64,000 nt of DNA from Nitratireductor luteus (GCF_026162365.1 NZ_JAOANW010000019.1:1-64000); one strand, 5' to 3'. Shown: positions 52,144 to 62,185, numbered from the stretch's first letter. Notes: generated from the sequence alone by a model not told the origin. Numbers and translations are program-made.

Positions 52144-52581
52144 TTAGTCGGCGGCTGCCGAGGTGATCCGATCGAGCGTGTCGGCCATCACCTGCAGCAC
52201 AGGTGCGTCGGAGGGAATATCCCATTCCGCGAGCATTTCGGCCGGGACTTCATAGGCCATCTCCGTGCCGTTTCCGCTGTCGTAGACGAGCACCTTGCCG
52301 GGCAGGCTGAGCGCGGCCATCTTGTCGGCGGACAGCGCGGATGCGCCGATCCGGGGGTCTCCGAAAATGACAAGCTGCAACTCGCCCACATCCTTTCCGA
52401 TGCTCCTGATGCCGCCGCCAAAGTCGACGACGGTGAACACCATCGCCCCGGCATCCTCGATCGAGGCCGTCAGCCTCTGCACCGTATCTGACACCGAGCC
52501 GGCCGACGGAACGATCACCGGCCCCGCGAGCGAGGCGGTGGGCAGGCAGGCGAGAACGGCTGCCTGGAGTATCAGTTTCAT
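52144..52581 (-). CDS. DUF302-domain exported protein
   Basis: Predicted 145 aa from ATG 52581 with a signal peptide (about 1-19, ending SLAG). The DUF302 core is visible in VSDTVQRLTASIEDAGAMVF, LQLVIFGDPRIGASALSADK and LPGKVLVYDSGNGTEMAYEV. DUF302 proteins are periplasmic or cytoplasmic, form a beta-alpha barrel-like fold, and are of unknown function. It may be part of the block with the monooxygenase and the LuxR gene. Confidence 0.88.
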   Translation of the reverse strand: MKLILQAAVLACLPTASLAGPVIVPSAGSVSDTVQRLTASIEDAGAMVFTVVDFGGGIRSIGKDVGELQLVIFGDPRIGASALSADKMAALSLPGKVLVYDSGNGTEMAYEVPAEMLAEWDIPSDAPVLQVMADTLDRITSAAAD

Positions 52582-52677
52582 GATCTTTCCTCCTTCTGGT
52601 AGAATTCCGCTGGTCCGATCGCCGATGGGCTTTGACACCAGCCGTCGACTTCCTTCGTCCCAAGTCCTGCCGGGCCG

Positions 52678-53886
52678 TTAGCCTTTCCTCGCCGCGGCGA
52701 TCCAGCCGGCGACGCGGCGCGCGTCACGCCCGACGCCGGAGACTAGTGTCGAGGACACCGCGTACTGGAAATGAAGGCCGGCGAAATAGAGCCCGTCCAT
52801 GTCGGTTGATTTGCCGAACCGGTGACGGGGTGCGCCGTGCTCGTCCAGAACCGGAAGGTCGATCCAGTCGAAACCGGAATGGAAGCCGGTGCACCAGATC
52901 ACGCTGGCGAAAGCCACCTTCGTGCCGTCGTCTGCCAGCGCCTTGCCGTCACTGATGCCCGTGATCTTCCCGATCCGCCGAACCCCGGCGCGCTCCAGCT
53001 GGCCGGGCCGTGTCCGGATCAGCGGCATGCCGTGCCCGTGCATCTTGGACCGGAATTTCCTGCCCATGGGCGTCCGCATGGTCAGGAGGCGATGAAACAT
53101 GCCGCGGACGACCAGGCGAACCAGGAGCTTTCGTCCGAGAAAGCCGGCGATGTCGAACGGTACATGCCCGACGTCGCGTCCGGACAAATAGACATTGTGC
53201 GTCCTGGCAAGGTCGAGCGCGATCTCGGCGCCGGAGTTGCCGGCCCCGATCAGCAACACCGGGCCGGCCGGGATCTGGGCGGGATTTTTGTATTCGCGCG
53301 AGTGCATTTGGAAGACCTGCGCATCAAGGTCGCGCGCAAATCCCGGCAGACGCGGCTTTTGATAGCTTGCCGCGGCGACGACCACCTGATCCGCCTCGTA
53401 GAAACCGTCCGTGGTCTCAACGCCAAAGCGGCCGTTTGCCTTGCGCAACGCCTCGACCCGGGTGTTCAGGCGCACCGGCAGTCCAAACTTCCTGGCGTAG
53501 CTTTCGATGTAATCCGCCATCTGGTCCTTCGTTGGGAAGGTGTCCGGGTCCGCCGGGAAGCGGAAACCGTCGAGCGAGTCGAACTTCGCCGGGGTGAAGA
53601 GCCGGAGCGAATCCCACCGGCTGCGCCAGACGTCGCCAACGCGGGCGGCGGCGTCCAGAATGACGTGGTCTATGCCCTTGCGCTTCAGGTGATAGCCGAC
53701 GGACAGCCCGGCTTGGCCGGCGCCAATCACCACGACGTCATGGCGCTCGGCCTTGGCTTCGGCATCATCTTGCGAAGATGCCGCCGGGAATGCGTCGGGC
53801 TGGGTTCTGAGTAGACGGCCCATCTCCACCAGGTCGGCGGGATGGCGGCCGGGGGCGGCGGATCTTGTCGTGCGCGTGCTGGCCAT
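52678..53886 (-). CDS. Flavin-dependent monooxygenase (FMO/YUC/ArsO-like)
   Basis: Predicted 402 aa. FAD motif VVVIGAGQAGLSVGYHL (55-60 for GAGQAG), the WRSRWDSLRLFTPAKFDSLDG segment of this class, and a second NADPH motif LLIGAGNSGAEIALDL. Members oxidise thioethers, amines or arsenite-like substrates; the exact substrate is unknown. It lies downstream of LuxR1 on the same strand, 103 bases away. Confidence 0.88.
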   Translation of the reverse strand: MASTRTTRSAAPGRHPADLVEMGRLLRTQPDAFPAASSQDDAEAKAERHDVVVIGAGQAGLSVGYHLKRKGIDHVILDAAARVGDVWRSRWDSLRLFTPAKFDSLDGFRFPADPDTFPTKDQMADYIESYARKFGLPVRLNTRVEALRKANGRFGVETTDGFYEADQVVVAAASYQKPRLPGFARDLDAQVFQMHSREYKNPAQIPAGPVLLIGAGNSGAEIALDLARTHNVYLSGRDVGHVPFDIAGFLGRKLLVRLVVRGMFHRLLTMRTPMGRKFRSKMHGHGMPLIRTRPGQLERAGVRRIGKITGISDGKALADDGTKVAFASVIWCTGFHSGFDWIDLPVLDEHGAPRHRFGKSTDMDGLYFAGLHFQYAVSSTLVSGVGRDARRVAGWIAAARKG

Positions 53887-53989
53887 GACCTATCTCCAGT
53901 CTTGTGTTTCTGAAGACCAGCCTAGGCGAGCTGTCGTTGGCTTTCATCGTGAAGACGACCCACCTTTCAAAATCATTGAATGGGGCGTT

Positions 53990-55651
53990 CTACCCATTTT
54001 TGCGCGTGTCGATCGAGCCGGTCGTCAACGCCTTCGCAACGGCGGCAGCTCGCGAGGAAACCCCGAGCTTGCCGAATATGTTCTCGACATGGCGATTTAC
54101 CGTCTTGGGGCTGAGCCTGAGTTTCTCGGCAATCTCGCGGTTCGTGCTGCCACTGGCCACCAGCGACAGCACCTGGCGTTCGCGCGCCGTCAGATTGTCC
54201 GCCCTTGCCGTCTTCGACACGGTCCGAATCTCATGGATTCGAGCGAGGTCGGGCGCCGCGCCGAGGTCCCGGAAGATTTTCTCGGCCGCGTCGAGCTCCC
54301 TCCCTGCGGCCTCGGAGTCCCCGAGCCCGGCACAGCCTCGCGCGATGTCGACGCGCAGGCGCGCCACGAGATAGGGCGCGCCGAATTCTGACCAGTAGCG
54401 CAGCGCCCGGGTCTGTACGGCTACGGCGCGGCCGAACTCGCCACGTGCCAGAGCCAGCGAACCGTGTCCCTGGTCGGCCACGTGGGCCAGGATTTCGGTA
54501 CCAAAGAGTTCCGCGATGTCCGACATTTCACCGCAAAGCCGTTCGGCCTCGTCCAGGTCGCCGCAAGCGATGAATATCTCGATGCCCGCCGGGAGCAGCG
54601 CCGTTTTCCGGGGCACGTCGCCGGCGGTTTCCAGCGCGCGCCGGATCGCAGCGACCGCCTCGTCCCGCCGGCCCTGCGCGAGGCGGAGCAGCGCCAGTCC
54701 GGGCTGCGGGTCGATGCCGATTTCGCCGGCCAGGCGATACTCGGCATCGGACTTCTCCAATTCGCCGCGCAGCCGCAGGATTTCGCCCCGCCGGTAGGCG
54801 GCGTTGGCCATGGCGGTTTGCTCGCTCGTGCCGCTCAAACCCTGCGTCGCGCGCTCGGCCTCCTCAAAGGCTTCGTTCCAGTTGCCCTCGAGTTGCAGCA
54901 CCTCGGCCCGGTGCACCTGGCAGACGCCATTGAACGCCCTGGCCTGGGGGTTGCGCCGGCACCAGTCGGTCAGGATCGCGGTCCATTCGCGCGCGCGCAC
55001 CATTTCAAGCACACGGCAGCAGGAGGAGACGATCTCGCAATAGACGACACCGCTCACGATCGGGGAAAGACGCTGGCTATTGGCCAGCAACATGGCCTCG
55101 TCGATCGGGATGTACCCCTCGTCGATCCGGCCGAGGCGGAAAAGGATGCCGCCCTTGATGCTGCCGGCCAGGGCAATCAGGTCCGGATCGCCGCCATTCT
55201 CTCCGATGGCGAGCGCCTTGTCGGCAACGTCGATCGCCACCTCATAGGCGCCCTTGGCCCGGTGCATGTGCACCTGAGGCAACAGCAAATACCCTCGTTG
55301 CACACAATCCGGTGAAGTCTGTTCGGCATGTTTGGCGGCGCGCTGAAGCCAGCCGGACCCCAGTACCACTTTCCCGATCAGCATGTTGCGAAGTCCGCAC
55401 CAGAATGCCGCGCGCGCGCATTCTTCATGATTTTCGCCGGCACAGTGATGGGTGTAGAGCCGTTCGAGCGCGGCGAGCATCACGCGATCCTGCGCCGAAA
55501 TCCCCGCGGCCCATACCAGTGACTCGAGGTCGCCGATAGCGAGATCGAACTCGGCGTCCGCGCGCAAGAACAGTCGGGTCGCGTCCGCCCACGCACCCCG
55601 TTCGTATGCGTCTCTGGCGGCCTGAATCGCTTCAAGCGGGTTCCGTGACAT
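53990..55651 (-). CDS. LuxR-family regulator with TPR-like body (LuxR1)
   Basis: Predicted 553 aa from ATG 55651. The long N-terminal part is built of helical repeats (TPR/MalT-like), e.g. AARAVLRWCAG-type helices and LSPIVSGVVYCEIVSSCCRV; the last about 65 residues are the GerE helix-turn-helix (NLTARERQVLSLVASGSTNR). It has no recognised sensor domain. A close paralog lies at 62308-63972, and both lie directly upstream of an enzyme gene on the same strand, so each probably regulates its neighbour. Confidence 0.9.
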   Translation of the reverse strand: MSRNPLEAIQAARDAYERGAWADATRLFLRADAEFDLAIGDLESLVWAAGISAQDRVMLAALERLYTHHCAGENHEECARAAFWCGLRNMLIGKVVLGSGWLQRAAKHAEQTSPDCVQRGYLLLPQVHMHRAKGAYEVAIDVADKALAIGENGGDPDLIALAGSIKGGILFRLGRIDEGYIPIDEAMLLANSQRLSPIVSGVVYCEIVSSCCRVLEMVRAREWTAILTDWCRRNPQARAFNGVCQVHRAEVLQLEGNWNEAFEEAERATQGLSGTSEQTAMANAAYRRGEILRLRGELEKSDAEYRLAGEIGIDPQPGLALLRLAQGRRDEAVAAIRRALETAGDVPRKTALLPAGIEIFIACGDLDEAERLCGEMSDIAELFGTEILAHVADQGHGSLALARGEFGRAVAVQTRALRYWSEFGAPYLVARLRVDIARGCAGLGDSEAAGRELDAAEKIFRDLGAAPDLARIHEIRTVSKTARADNLTARERQVLSLVASGSTNREIAEKLRLSPKTVNRHVENIFGKLGVSSRAAAVAKALTTGSIDTRKNG

Positions 55652-55973
55652 CTCGTTAAGATAACACCACTTCACCGGAATACTGAAACTGACATCTGCC
55701 GGCTGGCGCCAATGTGCACGCCCGCTTCCGACTTGCGACCTCCGCTCGGTGGCTGCCAATTGGCAGCAACAGGTCGAAGTTCGTCCGTAGCGCCGGATCG
55801 GACGTCCGCAACCGCTACCTCCAGCGTCGTCGCGGGCAATGTCGGCTTACGAGAAGTGGCAAAGCTGGCGTCTACGGCCCAGATGGAGGCGCATCGCTGC
55901 TCGTAAGATCGCGCTGAGACGAGAGTTCGATTTGGATGTCAAGCGGCTCCGACAACCCGCGGGATCACCCTTT
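55652..55973. other. Intergenic/seam region
   Basis: Holds the presumed LuxR1 promoter and the 3' flank of the integrase remnant. No gene supported. Confidence 0.35.
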
Positions 55974-56554
55974 CTATATCTCGGTCATTTCAGCCAGCTC
56001 CAGCGCATCCTCGATGTTTACGCCAAGATACCTGACCGTGCTCTCGATCTTGGTGTGACCCAGAAGAATCTGGATCGCTCGAAGGTAGCCCGTCGCCTTG
56101 TAGATGATCGCGGCCTTGGTGCGCCGAGGCGAATGGGTGCCATATTCTTCGCGCCGAAGCCCGATTGCACTCAGCTATTTATCAACGAGGCGAGCATACT
56201 GGCGGTGCTCGATCGGAATGGTCGACCCGACTGGCCACGCAAGCAGACTCTCTCGGGCATCTGCCGTAAGTTGGACGGGGCGGCCGGTCTTCTGCAGAAT
56301 GACTATTGCGCGTGTCCGGATTTCTGGTCCTGTGACCAACGTCCCGATCTTGATCTTCACCAGATCGCAGCCGCGCAGCTTGCTGTCGATTGCCAGATCG
56401 AACAGTGCCCGAGCTCTCATGCCTTTCCCCTATCGAGGAAAAAGCGGACCGCCCATATCTGACGCTGTTTCAGTGGCTTCTTGACACCGACCTTTCGACC
56501 GGCGTTCCAGGCCGGCCGTCCCAGTGACTTCGGATCGTATTGTGCAATACCCAT
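55974..56554 (-). pseudogene. Site-specific tyrosine recombinase, inactivated
   Basis: Start ATG 56554: MGIAQYDPKSLGRPAWNAGR and PLKQRQIWAVRFFLD, a shift near 56425, then ALFDLAIDSKLRGCDLVKIK, ILQKTGRPVQLTADARESLL, a shortened linker, HRQYARLVDK, an in-frame TAG (56175-56177) at the place of a Trp codon, and LSAIGLRREEYGTHSPRRTK, GYLRAIQILLGHTKIESTVR and YLGVNIEDALELAEMTEI. All catalytic Arg/His/Tyr boxes of a rhizobial integrase are present in order, but at least two lesions block translation. Confidence 0.8.
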
Positions 56555-56718
56555 TTCTGCTTTCCTTCGACCAAATTTGAACGAGATGGAAAACGCTTGG
56601 GAGCCGCGAACGGCCGTGGAACGAACCCGCTGACCGTAATATGCGGTACATCGCTTGTATGGGCGCGACCCGCGCAATGCCGGATTTGCCGCTGGAAAGG
56701 TCCAACGACACCGGTCAT

Positions 56719-57426
56719 TCATTGGGCTATATGTACCAAACCAGCCATCCGCGGTTCCTGAGCAAAGGGGCTGAGGCCGAGCCATTCCTGCATTCGAGCG
56801 GCGACCTCGCGCGAACCGGTCAGTTCCAATCTGCCTTCCTTCACCGCTTTCTCGACCGTATCCAACCCCATCCAGATCGCGGTCATGGTGCGCAGGCTGG
56901 ATTCGGAATAGAGATCGATGTCGTAACCCGGATCGGCATAGCAGGCCTCAACACCGGATTGCGGATCGGCCAGCAACCAATAGTTCTGCCGCGCGCTTGG
57001 AAGATTGTTGAACACGAACTGGAGGCAAACCCGGCGCTCCGGCAGCGGGTCGATATTCAGGAAACGATGCATATCCCATATCAGCAATTCGGGATCGAGA
57101 TTATTGAGGGAGATTTCGCTTTCCACCCATCTTTGCCCCCATGCACCGATACCCAGGATAAGCGGGCGAAGCTCTTCTCCGGCTTTCGTCAGCCGGTACT
57201 CCTTGACGCCCTGATCGCCTTTGACAGACTGAACAACGCCTGCCGCCTCCAGTTCTCCCAGCCGCTTTGACAGCAGCGTCGGCGACATCCGAGGCAGGCC
57301 GCGCCGCAGATCGTTGAACCGCGTGCTGCCGCACAGAAACTCCCGGATCAAAAGCGGCGTCCAACGCGCGCACAAGACCTCCGAGGCCATCGAAACCGGA
57401 CAAAACTGACCGTAGCTGCCACGCAT
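56719..57426 (-). CDS. HxlR-family winged-helix regulator with extra C-terminal domain
   Basis: Predicted 235 aa from ATG 57426. CPVSMASEVLCARWTPLLIR and FNDLRRGLPRMSPTLLSKRL are the HxlR DNA-binding motifs. The C-terminal half (SCP2-like, VESEISLNNLDPELLIWDMH) is an additional domain found in some members. Divergent from the GFA gene at 57570, the probable target. Confidence 0.88.
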   Translation of the reverse strand: MRGSYGQFCPVSMASEVLCARWTPLLIREFLCGSTRFNDLRRGLPRMSPTLLSKRLGELEAAGVVQSVKGDQGVKEYRLTKAGEELRPLILGIGAWGQRWVESEISLNNLDPELLIWDMHRFLNIDPLPERRVCLQFVFNNLPSARQNYWLLADPQSGVEACYADPGYDIDLYSESSLRTMTAIWMGLDTVEKAVKEGRLELTGSREVAARMQEWLGLSPFAQEPRMAGLVHIAQ

Positions 57427-57569
57427 GGATTGCCTCCCTCTCCTTGGAAACGCTGATCGTTTGAGCTTAAGCGGCATGTCCGGCCCGGTCCAATACAGTT
57501 TCAGGACTATCGCGGCACAGCCATTGGGGCGACCCTGGGGGCGCGCTTCGAACACCAGGGAGAAAGACC

Positions 57570-57998
57570 ATGACCACGATACATAAAGGAACCTGCTTTT
57601 GCGGCAGCGTCGAATTCGAGGTTTCCGGTACTCCGGAGGGAATGGGCTATTGCCACTGCGCGTCCTGCCGCGCGTGGTCGGCCGGGCCGATGAACGCGTT
57701 CAGCCTTTGGCAACCGGAAAGCGTGCGGGTCACCGAAGGACAGGATCTGATCGGCGAATATGCCGGCGTGCCGAACTCGGTGCGCCGGTTCTGCAAGAAT
57801 TGCGGCGGACACATCATGACGGATCACCCGGAATGGGGCGTCACCGATGTCTTCGCAGCGGCGATCCCCAGCCTGGTCTTCGAACCGGGGGTGCATGTGA
57901 ACTATGCCGAAACCGTTCTCCCGATGCGGGACGGCCTGCCCAAATTCAAGGACTTTCCGGCCGAGATCGGCGGGTCCGGCGAGCAAGTGGCGGAATAG
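57570..57998 (+). CDS. GFA/CENP-V family protein (DUF636), zinc-containing
   Basis: Predicted 142 aa. Zinc motifs GTCFCGSVEFEV, YCHCASCR and FCKNCGGHIM, as in glutathione-dependent formaldehyde-activating enzyme homologues. The true substrate of most members is unknown. Divergent from the HxlR gene and followed by a broken methyltransferase. Confidence 0.9.
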   Translation: MTTIHKGTCFCGSVEFEVSGTPEGMGYCHCASCRAWSAGPMNAFSLWQPESVRVTEGQDLIGEYAGVPNSVRRFCKNCGGHIMTDHPEWGVTDVFAAAIPSLVFEPGVHVNYAETVLPMRDGLPKFKDFPAEIGGSGEQVAE

Positions 57999-58036
57999 CA
58001 TCCAGCCATCGGGCACGTCCCGAGAAGGAGCGTGAA

Positions 58037-58452
58037 ATGACAACCGCAATGAGAGTCTTCGATCCCGTCGCATTCAAGCAAACCACCCCGCCGCCAGTGG
58101 GACGAAGCCGCCGATGCCTGGAACCGGTGGACGCCGCTCCCGGACAAGTGGTTGGGCCCATCGACCGAACTGATGTTCGACAGAATGGAGCTGATGCAGG
58201 ACAGTTGCGTTCTGGATATCGCGGCTGGCGCTGGAGGCCAGACGCTCAACGCGGCGAAGCGCGTCGGACCTTCAGGCCATGTGCTGGCGACCGATTTGTC
58301 GCCAGGTATCCTCAAACAGGCCAAAGCCAATGCCGACCTGGCCGGCATCTGCCATGTCGAGACCCAAGTGTTTTGACGGCGAGGATATCGGCGGAATCGA
58401 GGCCGAGCCGTTCGATGGCGTCATGTCGCGCGTCGGCCGACGGGTAGCCTGA
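58037..58452 (+). pseudogene. Class I SAM methyltransferase fragment, frameshifted
   Basis: GAAGGAG precedes ATG 58037. The frame starts MTTAMRVFDPVAFKQTT, shifts near 58085, reads WDEAADAWNRWTPLPDKWLG, CVLDIAAGAGGQTLNAAKRV and ATDLSPGILKQAKANA, then an extra T near 58375 and GEDIGGIEAEPFDGVMSRVG. The C-terminal half is missing before the nitrilase start. It would have been a small-molecule methyltransferase. Confidence 0.7.
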
Positions 58453-58475
58453 TGAAACACGGAAAGGAAAATCCG

Positions 58476-59411
58476 ATGACCAAAATCGCAATTGTCCAGG
58501 AGCCGCCTGTCTATCTGAACCTTGCCGCCAGCATGGAGCGCGCCGTCGGCCTGGTCGCGCAAGCCGCCAGCGACGGCGCCCGGTTGCTGGTCTTCCCCGA
58601 GGCGTGGTTTCCGGGCTACCCGACCTTTTGCTGGCGCCTGTCACCCGGTGCTGACATGGGCAAGACGGACGAATTGTTCGCCCTGTTGCAAGCCAATTCC
58701 GTCGACCTGAGCCGCAATGGCATGGCCCCCCTTCAAGAGGCGGCGGCCGAGCACGAAATGGTCATCGTGGCCGGTTATCAGGAAATCGATGGCGAGGCTT
58801 CGGGTTCGACCCTGTTCAATTCCTGCATCACCATCGACGCCGACGGCACTATCGCGAACAACCACCGCAAACTGATGCCGACCAACCCGGAACGTATGAT
58901 CTGGGGTTTTGGCGATGGGGCCGGCTTGAACGTGGTCGAAACGGCGGTGGGGAGGATCGGTGCCCTGCTGTGCTGGGAAAACTACATGCCGCTAGCCCGG
59001 TTCGCTCTGTATGCCCAGAACATCGACATCTATGTCGCGCCAACCTGGGACAGCGGCGACACTTGGTTGGCCACGATGCAGCATATCGCGCGCGAAGGCG
59101 GCTGTTGGGTGATTGGGTGTGCGACGGCGCTGGAGGCGTCGGACATTCCCACGGATATCCCCCATTACGATATCTTGTTTCCGAACAAGGATGAATGGGT
59201 GAACCCTGGCGATGCCGTGGTCTATAAGCCCTTTGGCGGGATCGCCGCCGGGCCGATGCACCGTGAAAAGGGATTGCTTTCGACCGAGATCGATGTCTCC
59301 GCCGCCCGCGCCTCGCGCCGAAAATTCGACGTCAGCGGTCACTATTCCCGCCCCGACGTGTTCTCACTCTCGGTCGACAGAAGCCGCAAGCGGCCGACTT
59401 TATTCAGTTGA
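58476..59411 (+). CDS. Nitrilase/carbon-nitrogen hydrolase
   Basis: Predicted 311 aa from ATG 58476. Catalytic triad Glu42 (VFPEAWFPGYP), Lys132 (HRKLMPT) and Cys166 (LLCWENYMPLAR). The full-length sequence and the E-K-C context fit an aliphatic nitrilase or amidase acting on a small nitrile. It may use products of the neighbouring genes; no nitrile hydratase is present. Confidence 0.92.
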   Translation: MTKIAIVQEPPVYLNLAASMERAVGLVAQAASDGARLLVFPEAWFPGYPTFCWRLSPGADMGKTDELFALLQANSVDLSRNGMAPLQEAAAEHEMVIVAGYQEIDGEASGSTLFNSCITIDADGTIANNHRKLMPTNPERMIWGFGDGAGLNVVETAVGRIGALLCWENYMPLARFALYAQNIDIYVAPTWDSGDTWLATMQHIAREGGCWVIGCATALEASDIPTDIPHYDILFPNKDEWVNPGDAVVYKPFGGIAAGPMHREKGLLSTEIDVSAARASRRKFDVSGHYSRPDVFSLSVDRSRKRPTLFS

Positions 59412-59611
59412 CCGGAAACAGTTTGCCGAGATCGGCAAGTTGAACTGGATGTCATCATTCCCCCACAAACGAAAGTCGTTCCGTAGCGTAAGCTTATACT
59501 TACAGTGTCTGCCGTTGCTCTCACGCTGATCGAGGGCGATGCCATGTCTACGCGGCCAAGGGCACGTCGCGCCGCGACCGTGCTTTATGCCTGTGGCACG
59601 GAGCCAGGCCG

Positions 59612-60023
59612 ACGGCCCGTCCGGGAGCTGGTATTACTAAATCGCACGCGGGATCGACGAACGGCCGGTTCAGCCCAACCGCCCGCGGAAATCCGCCGGT
59701 GCCGAAGATACCTTCGCGGTCGACATCTTCGATATCGATGTGGCGCGCGCCGAACTGGTGCCACTGGCCGAAAAAGTCTGGCGGCACTGTGAGGGAAAGC
59801 AACTCAGCGGACGAACCGTGACGCTGAGGTTAAGTTCGCCGATTTCCGGCAAATCACCCGCAGCCCGAGCCCTGCCGAGACTCATAGGTGGTCGAGGTTT
59901 CGCGACGATGCTCGCCGACATGTTCCACGTCGAGAGGGGGGTATCCGCTTGCTCGGCGCGACCCTGTCGTCGCTAGACGGGAAGGACAGCGTCCCGGCGG
60001 CAGACCAATTGGCGCTCTTCTGA
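59612..60023 (+). pseudogene. dinB: DNA polymerase IV (dinB) 3' remnant
   Basis: GPSGSWYY, an in-frame TAA (59638-59640), then IARGIDERPVQPNRPRKSAG, AEDTFAVDIFDIDVARAELV, LAEKVWRHCEGKQLSGRTVT, a shift, FADFRQITRS, RLIGGR, FATMLADMFHVERGV and, at the end, LLGATLSSLDG and DQLALF. This is the little-finger half of DinB with several lesions; the catalytic half is missing. It is a relic. Confidence 0.75.
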
Positions 60024-60433
60024 TTAGAACCAAGCGGACCCTCGATCAGAACCAGTTTGTCTGCCCTAGGCTTGTCACCAGCGCAGCGGATTGGATTATG
60101 AATCAGATGCGGCACACAGACTGCTCCGCAAATACATTCGCAGGGCGGAGCGCGACAAAGACCGGGCGGGGTTCCTCTGAAAGCCGTCCACGCGCCCAGC
60201 CGGGCCTCAGCGTAGTTATCCGTCGCTGCGTTCCTTTCAGGTTTGGCCTTCGCCGTGACATCGCGGCACTCAACTGGTATTTGAGCCAGATCTCCGCAAC
60301 GGACATCCGCCATGTTGTCGCAATCGACGGGATGTCGGGCCTTGGGGCGAAAATCCTTGATCACTGATAAGTTTCCCAGCCAGTGTGGCAGAGAGGCGGC
60401 CGCAACCGTCTCTCGTGCGCCCGGAGCACCGTC
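60024..60433. other. No supported gene
   Basis: Several short frames, none with a domain or binding site. Faces the 3' end of the hydrolase-methyltransferase gene on the minus strand. No terminator hairpin stands out. Confidence 0.35.
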
Positions 60434-62185
60434 CTATTTCTTGCCGATACCGATATTGACCGGATTGGTGAGATAAGCCTGACCGCCGTCGTCTGCTTGC
60501 TCTTGCACCATCTTGTCGAGCGCGTCGCGAATCGCATCACGCGCCGCCTGGTTCAAGCTTAGCTCGCCAAGCACTTCCTCCACAATCGGGTTGCTCCAGA
60601 CGATCCAGTTCCACAGTTCCTCGCCCGAGTTGAATGCCGTGCGTTCGTTGATTGTCTCCACGCTGACCTTCTTGAGACCGACGGCCTCCAATTCGGCGCG
60701 CAGCCGCTCAGGGTCGCTCAACTGGAACGGCAGCGGCGGCGGGTCCATGGGCGGGCCTTCGAAGTCGGGGCGCACCGACTGAACGGCGCCGACCAGATAG
60801 CGTAGGAAGTCGATTTCGTGCGGGTCGCCATAGGCGATCACAAGGACGGTCCCTCCCGGCCTGACGACACGGGCCATTTCGCGAATGCCCCTGGGCATGT
60901 CGGGAAAAAGCATCACGCCAAACTGCGATCCGGCCATGTCAAAGCTATCGTCTTCAAGCTGGAGGGCGTGACCGTCCATGACACTTGTGTCGATGGCGAG
61001 CGCTTCCTTTTGAGCGCGATCACGCAGCAGCTGCAGCATTGCCGGCGATTGGTCGACGGCGAACACTTCCGCGCCGATCCTGGCCGCCGGAACGGCGAGG
61101 GCGCCACTGCCGCAAGCCACGTCAAGAAACTGCATCCCTGGCTGCAACTTGGCGTACATCAGTGCTTCTCCGGCAAGCCACATTTGGGTTTCGGTATTGG
61201 TCTTGTCATAGCCGACAGCTATCCGGTCCCAGGCCTCATGCGTGTCCGGCGTTGTGTCGGGCGCGGTGGTGGCTTCACCATATTTACTGATCGCGGTCTG
61301 CAGCGCCTTGATGAACGCAGCAGGCTGCTCGATCGCGGGATCGTCCGCAGCATCTTCGATGACGTAGAGCGGCCAGCTATGGCGAGCGCTTACCTCCTCC
61401 GCCACCTTCAACGGGGTTGCGAGATCATGCCGGCCCCATATCAATACGGTTGGCACCTCGATGCGGGCGAGATCGTCCGGTGCGATGCCGGGAAAGCCGA
61501 ACTGCTCCATCAAGCCCTGTTGTGTTGGTTTCAGACTGGCGGCCTGTGCACGATCCAGATTGTAGGCCTTGAGACTGTCCCACATCGGACCCATACCGGT
61601 GCGCAGCCTGTCGAGGTCGAAGGCGCAGTGCCGCCAGAGTGCATCGTGGGTCTCCGTAGTTGGCTCCGTCACAAACGTCGTGAGCGCCTTGCCGAACTGC
61701 GGCGCAGGCTGGAAATGCGCAAGCCCCAGGGCATCTGCAAGTACCAGGCAGCGGAGCCCCGAGCCTCCCGCGGCCGCATAACGCGCGGCGATGGCGCCGC
61801 CAAGAATATGACCCACCAAAATGGCCGGGCTCTGGCAGGATTGTTCGATTAGTTCGCCCAGCCAAGCGAGCAGGTGATCAGGCTTAATGGGGCCGTCGAT
61901 CGCACCGGACTTCCCATGACCGGGAAGGTCGGGTGCTATGACCCGGTGGGACTTGATGAGCTCGGGGATCACACGGAACCACTTGGCGGCGTATTCGCCG
62001 GGGCCATGCAGAAGGACAATCGGCGGCCCGTTGCCGCCCTCGAGCACGCTGGTCGAAATGCCGGCCGGCTGTATGCGCCGCTCGCTGAGGGGAAGGTCTG
62101 TCAGCAGCCGCAGCCGGGCCTCCTCGGCACCAGTTGCGGGTTCGGATTGCGTTTTCGTCATGTCAACTGTGCGAGCCTCGTTCAT
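60434..62185 (-). CDS. Alpha/beta-hydrolase fused to class I SAM methyltransferase
   Basis: Predicted 583 aa from ATG 62185 (GGAGGA upstream). Residues about 30-300 are an alpha/beta-hydrolase fold (PPIVLLHGPGEYAAKWFRVI), but the nucleophile elbow reads VGHILGGAIA with Ile127 where Ser is expected, so it should not hydrolyse esters. Residues about 320-583 are a methyltransferase with FLDVACGSGALAVPAARIG and the VLVIAYGDPHEIDFLR region. The fusion is downstream of LuxR2 on the same strand. Confidence 0.88.
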   Translation of the reverse strand: MNEARTVDMTKTQSEPATGAEEARLRLLTDLPLSERRIQPAGISTSVLEGGNGPPIVLLHGPGEYAAKWFRVIPELIKSHRVIAPDLPGHGKSGAIDGPIKPDHLLAWLGELIEQSCQSPAILVGHILGGAIAARYAAAGGSGLRCLVLADALGLAHFQPAPQFGKALTTFVTEPTTETHDALWRHCAFDLDRLRTGMGPMWDSLKAYNLDRAQAASLKPTQQGLMEQFGFPGIAPDDLARIEVPTVLIWGRHDLATPLKVAEEVSARHSWPLYVIEDAADDPAIEQPAAFIKALQTAISKYGEATTAPDTTPDTHEAWDRIAVGYDKTNTETQMWLAGEALMYAKLQPGMQFLDVACGSGALAVPAARIGAEVFAVDQSPAMLQLLRDRAQKEALAIDTSVMDGHALQLEDDSFDMAGSQFGVMLFPDMPRGIREMARVVRPGGTVLVIAYGDPHEIDFLRYLVGAVQSVRPDFEGPPMDPPPLPFQLSDPERLRAELEAVGLKKVSVETINERTAFNSGEELWNWIVWSNPIVEEVLGELSLNQAARDAIRDALDKMVQEQADDGGQAYLTNPVNIGIGKK

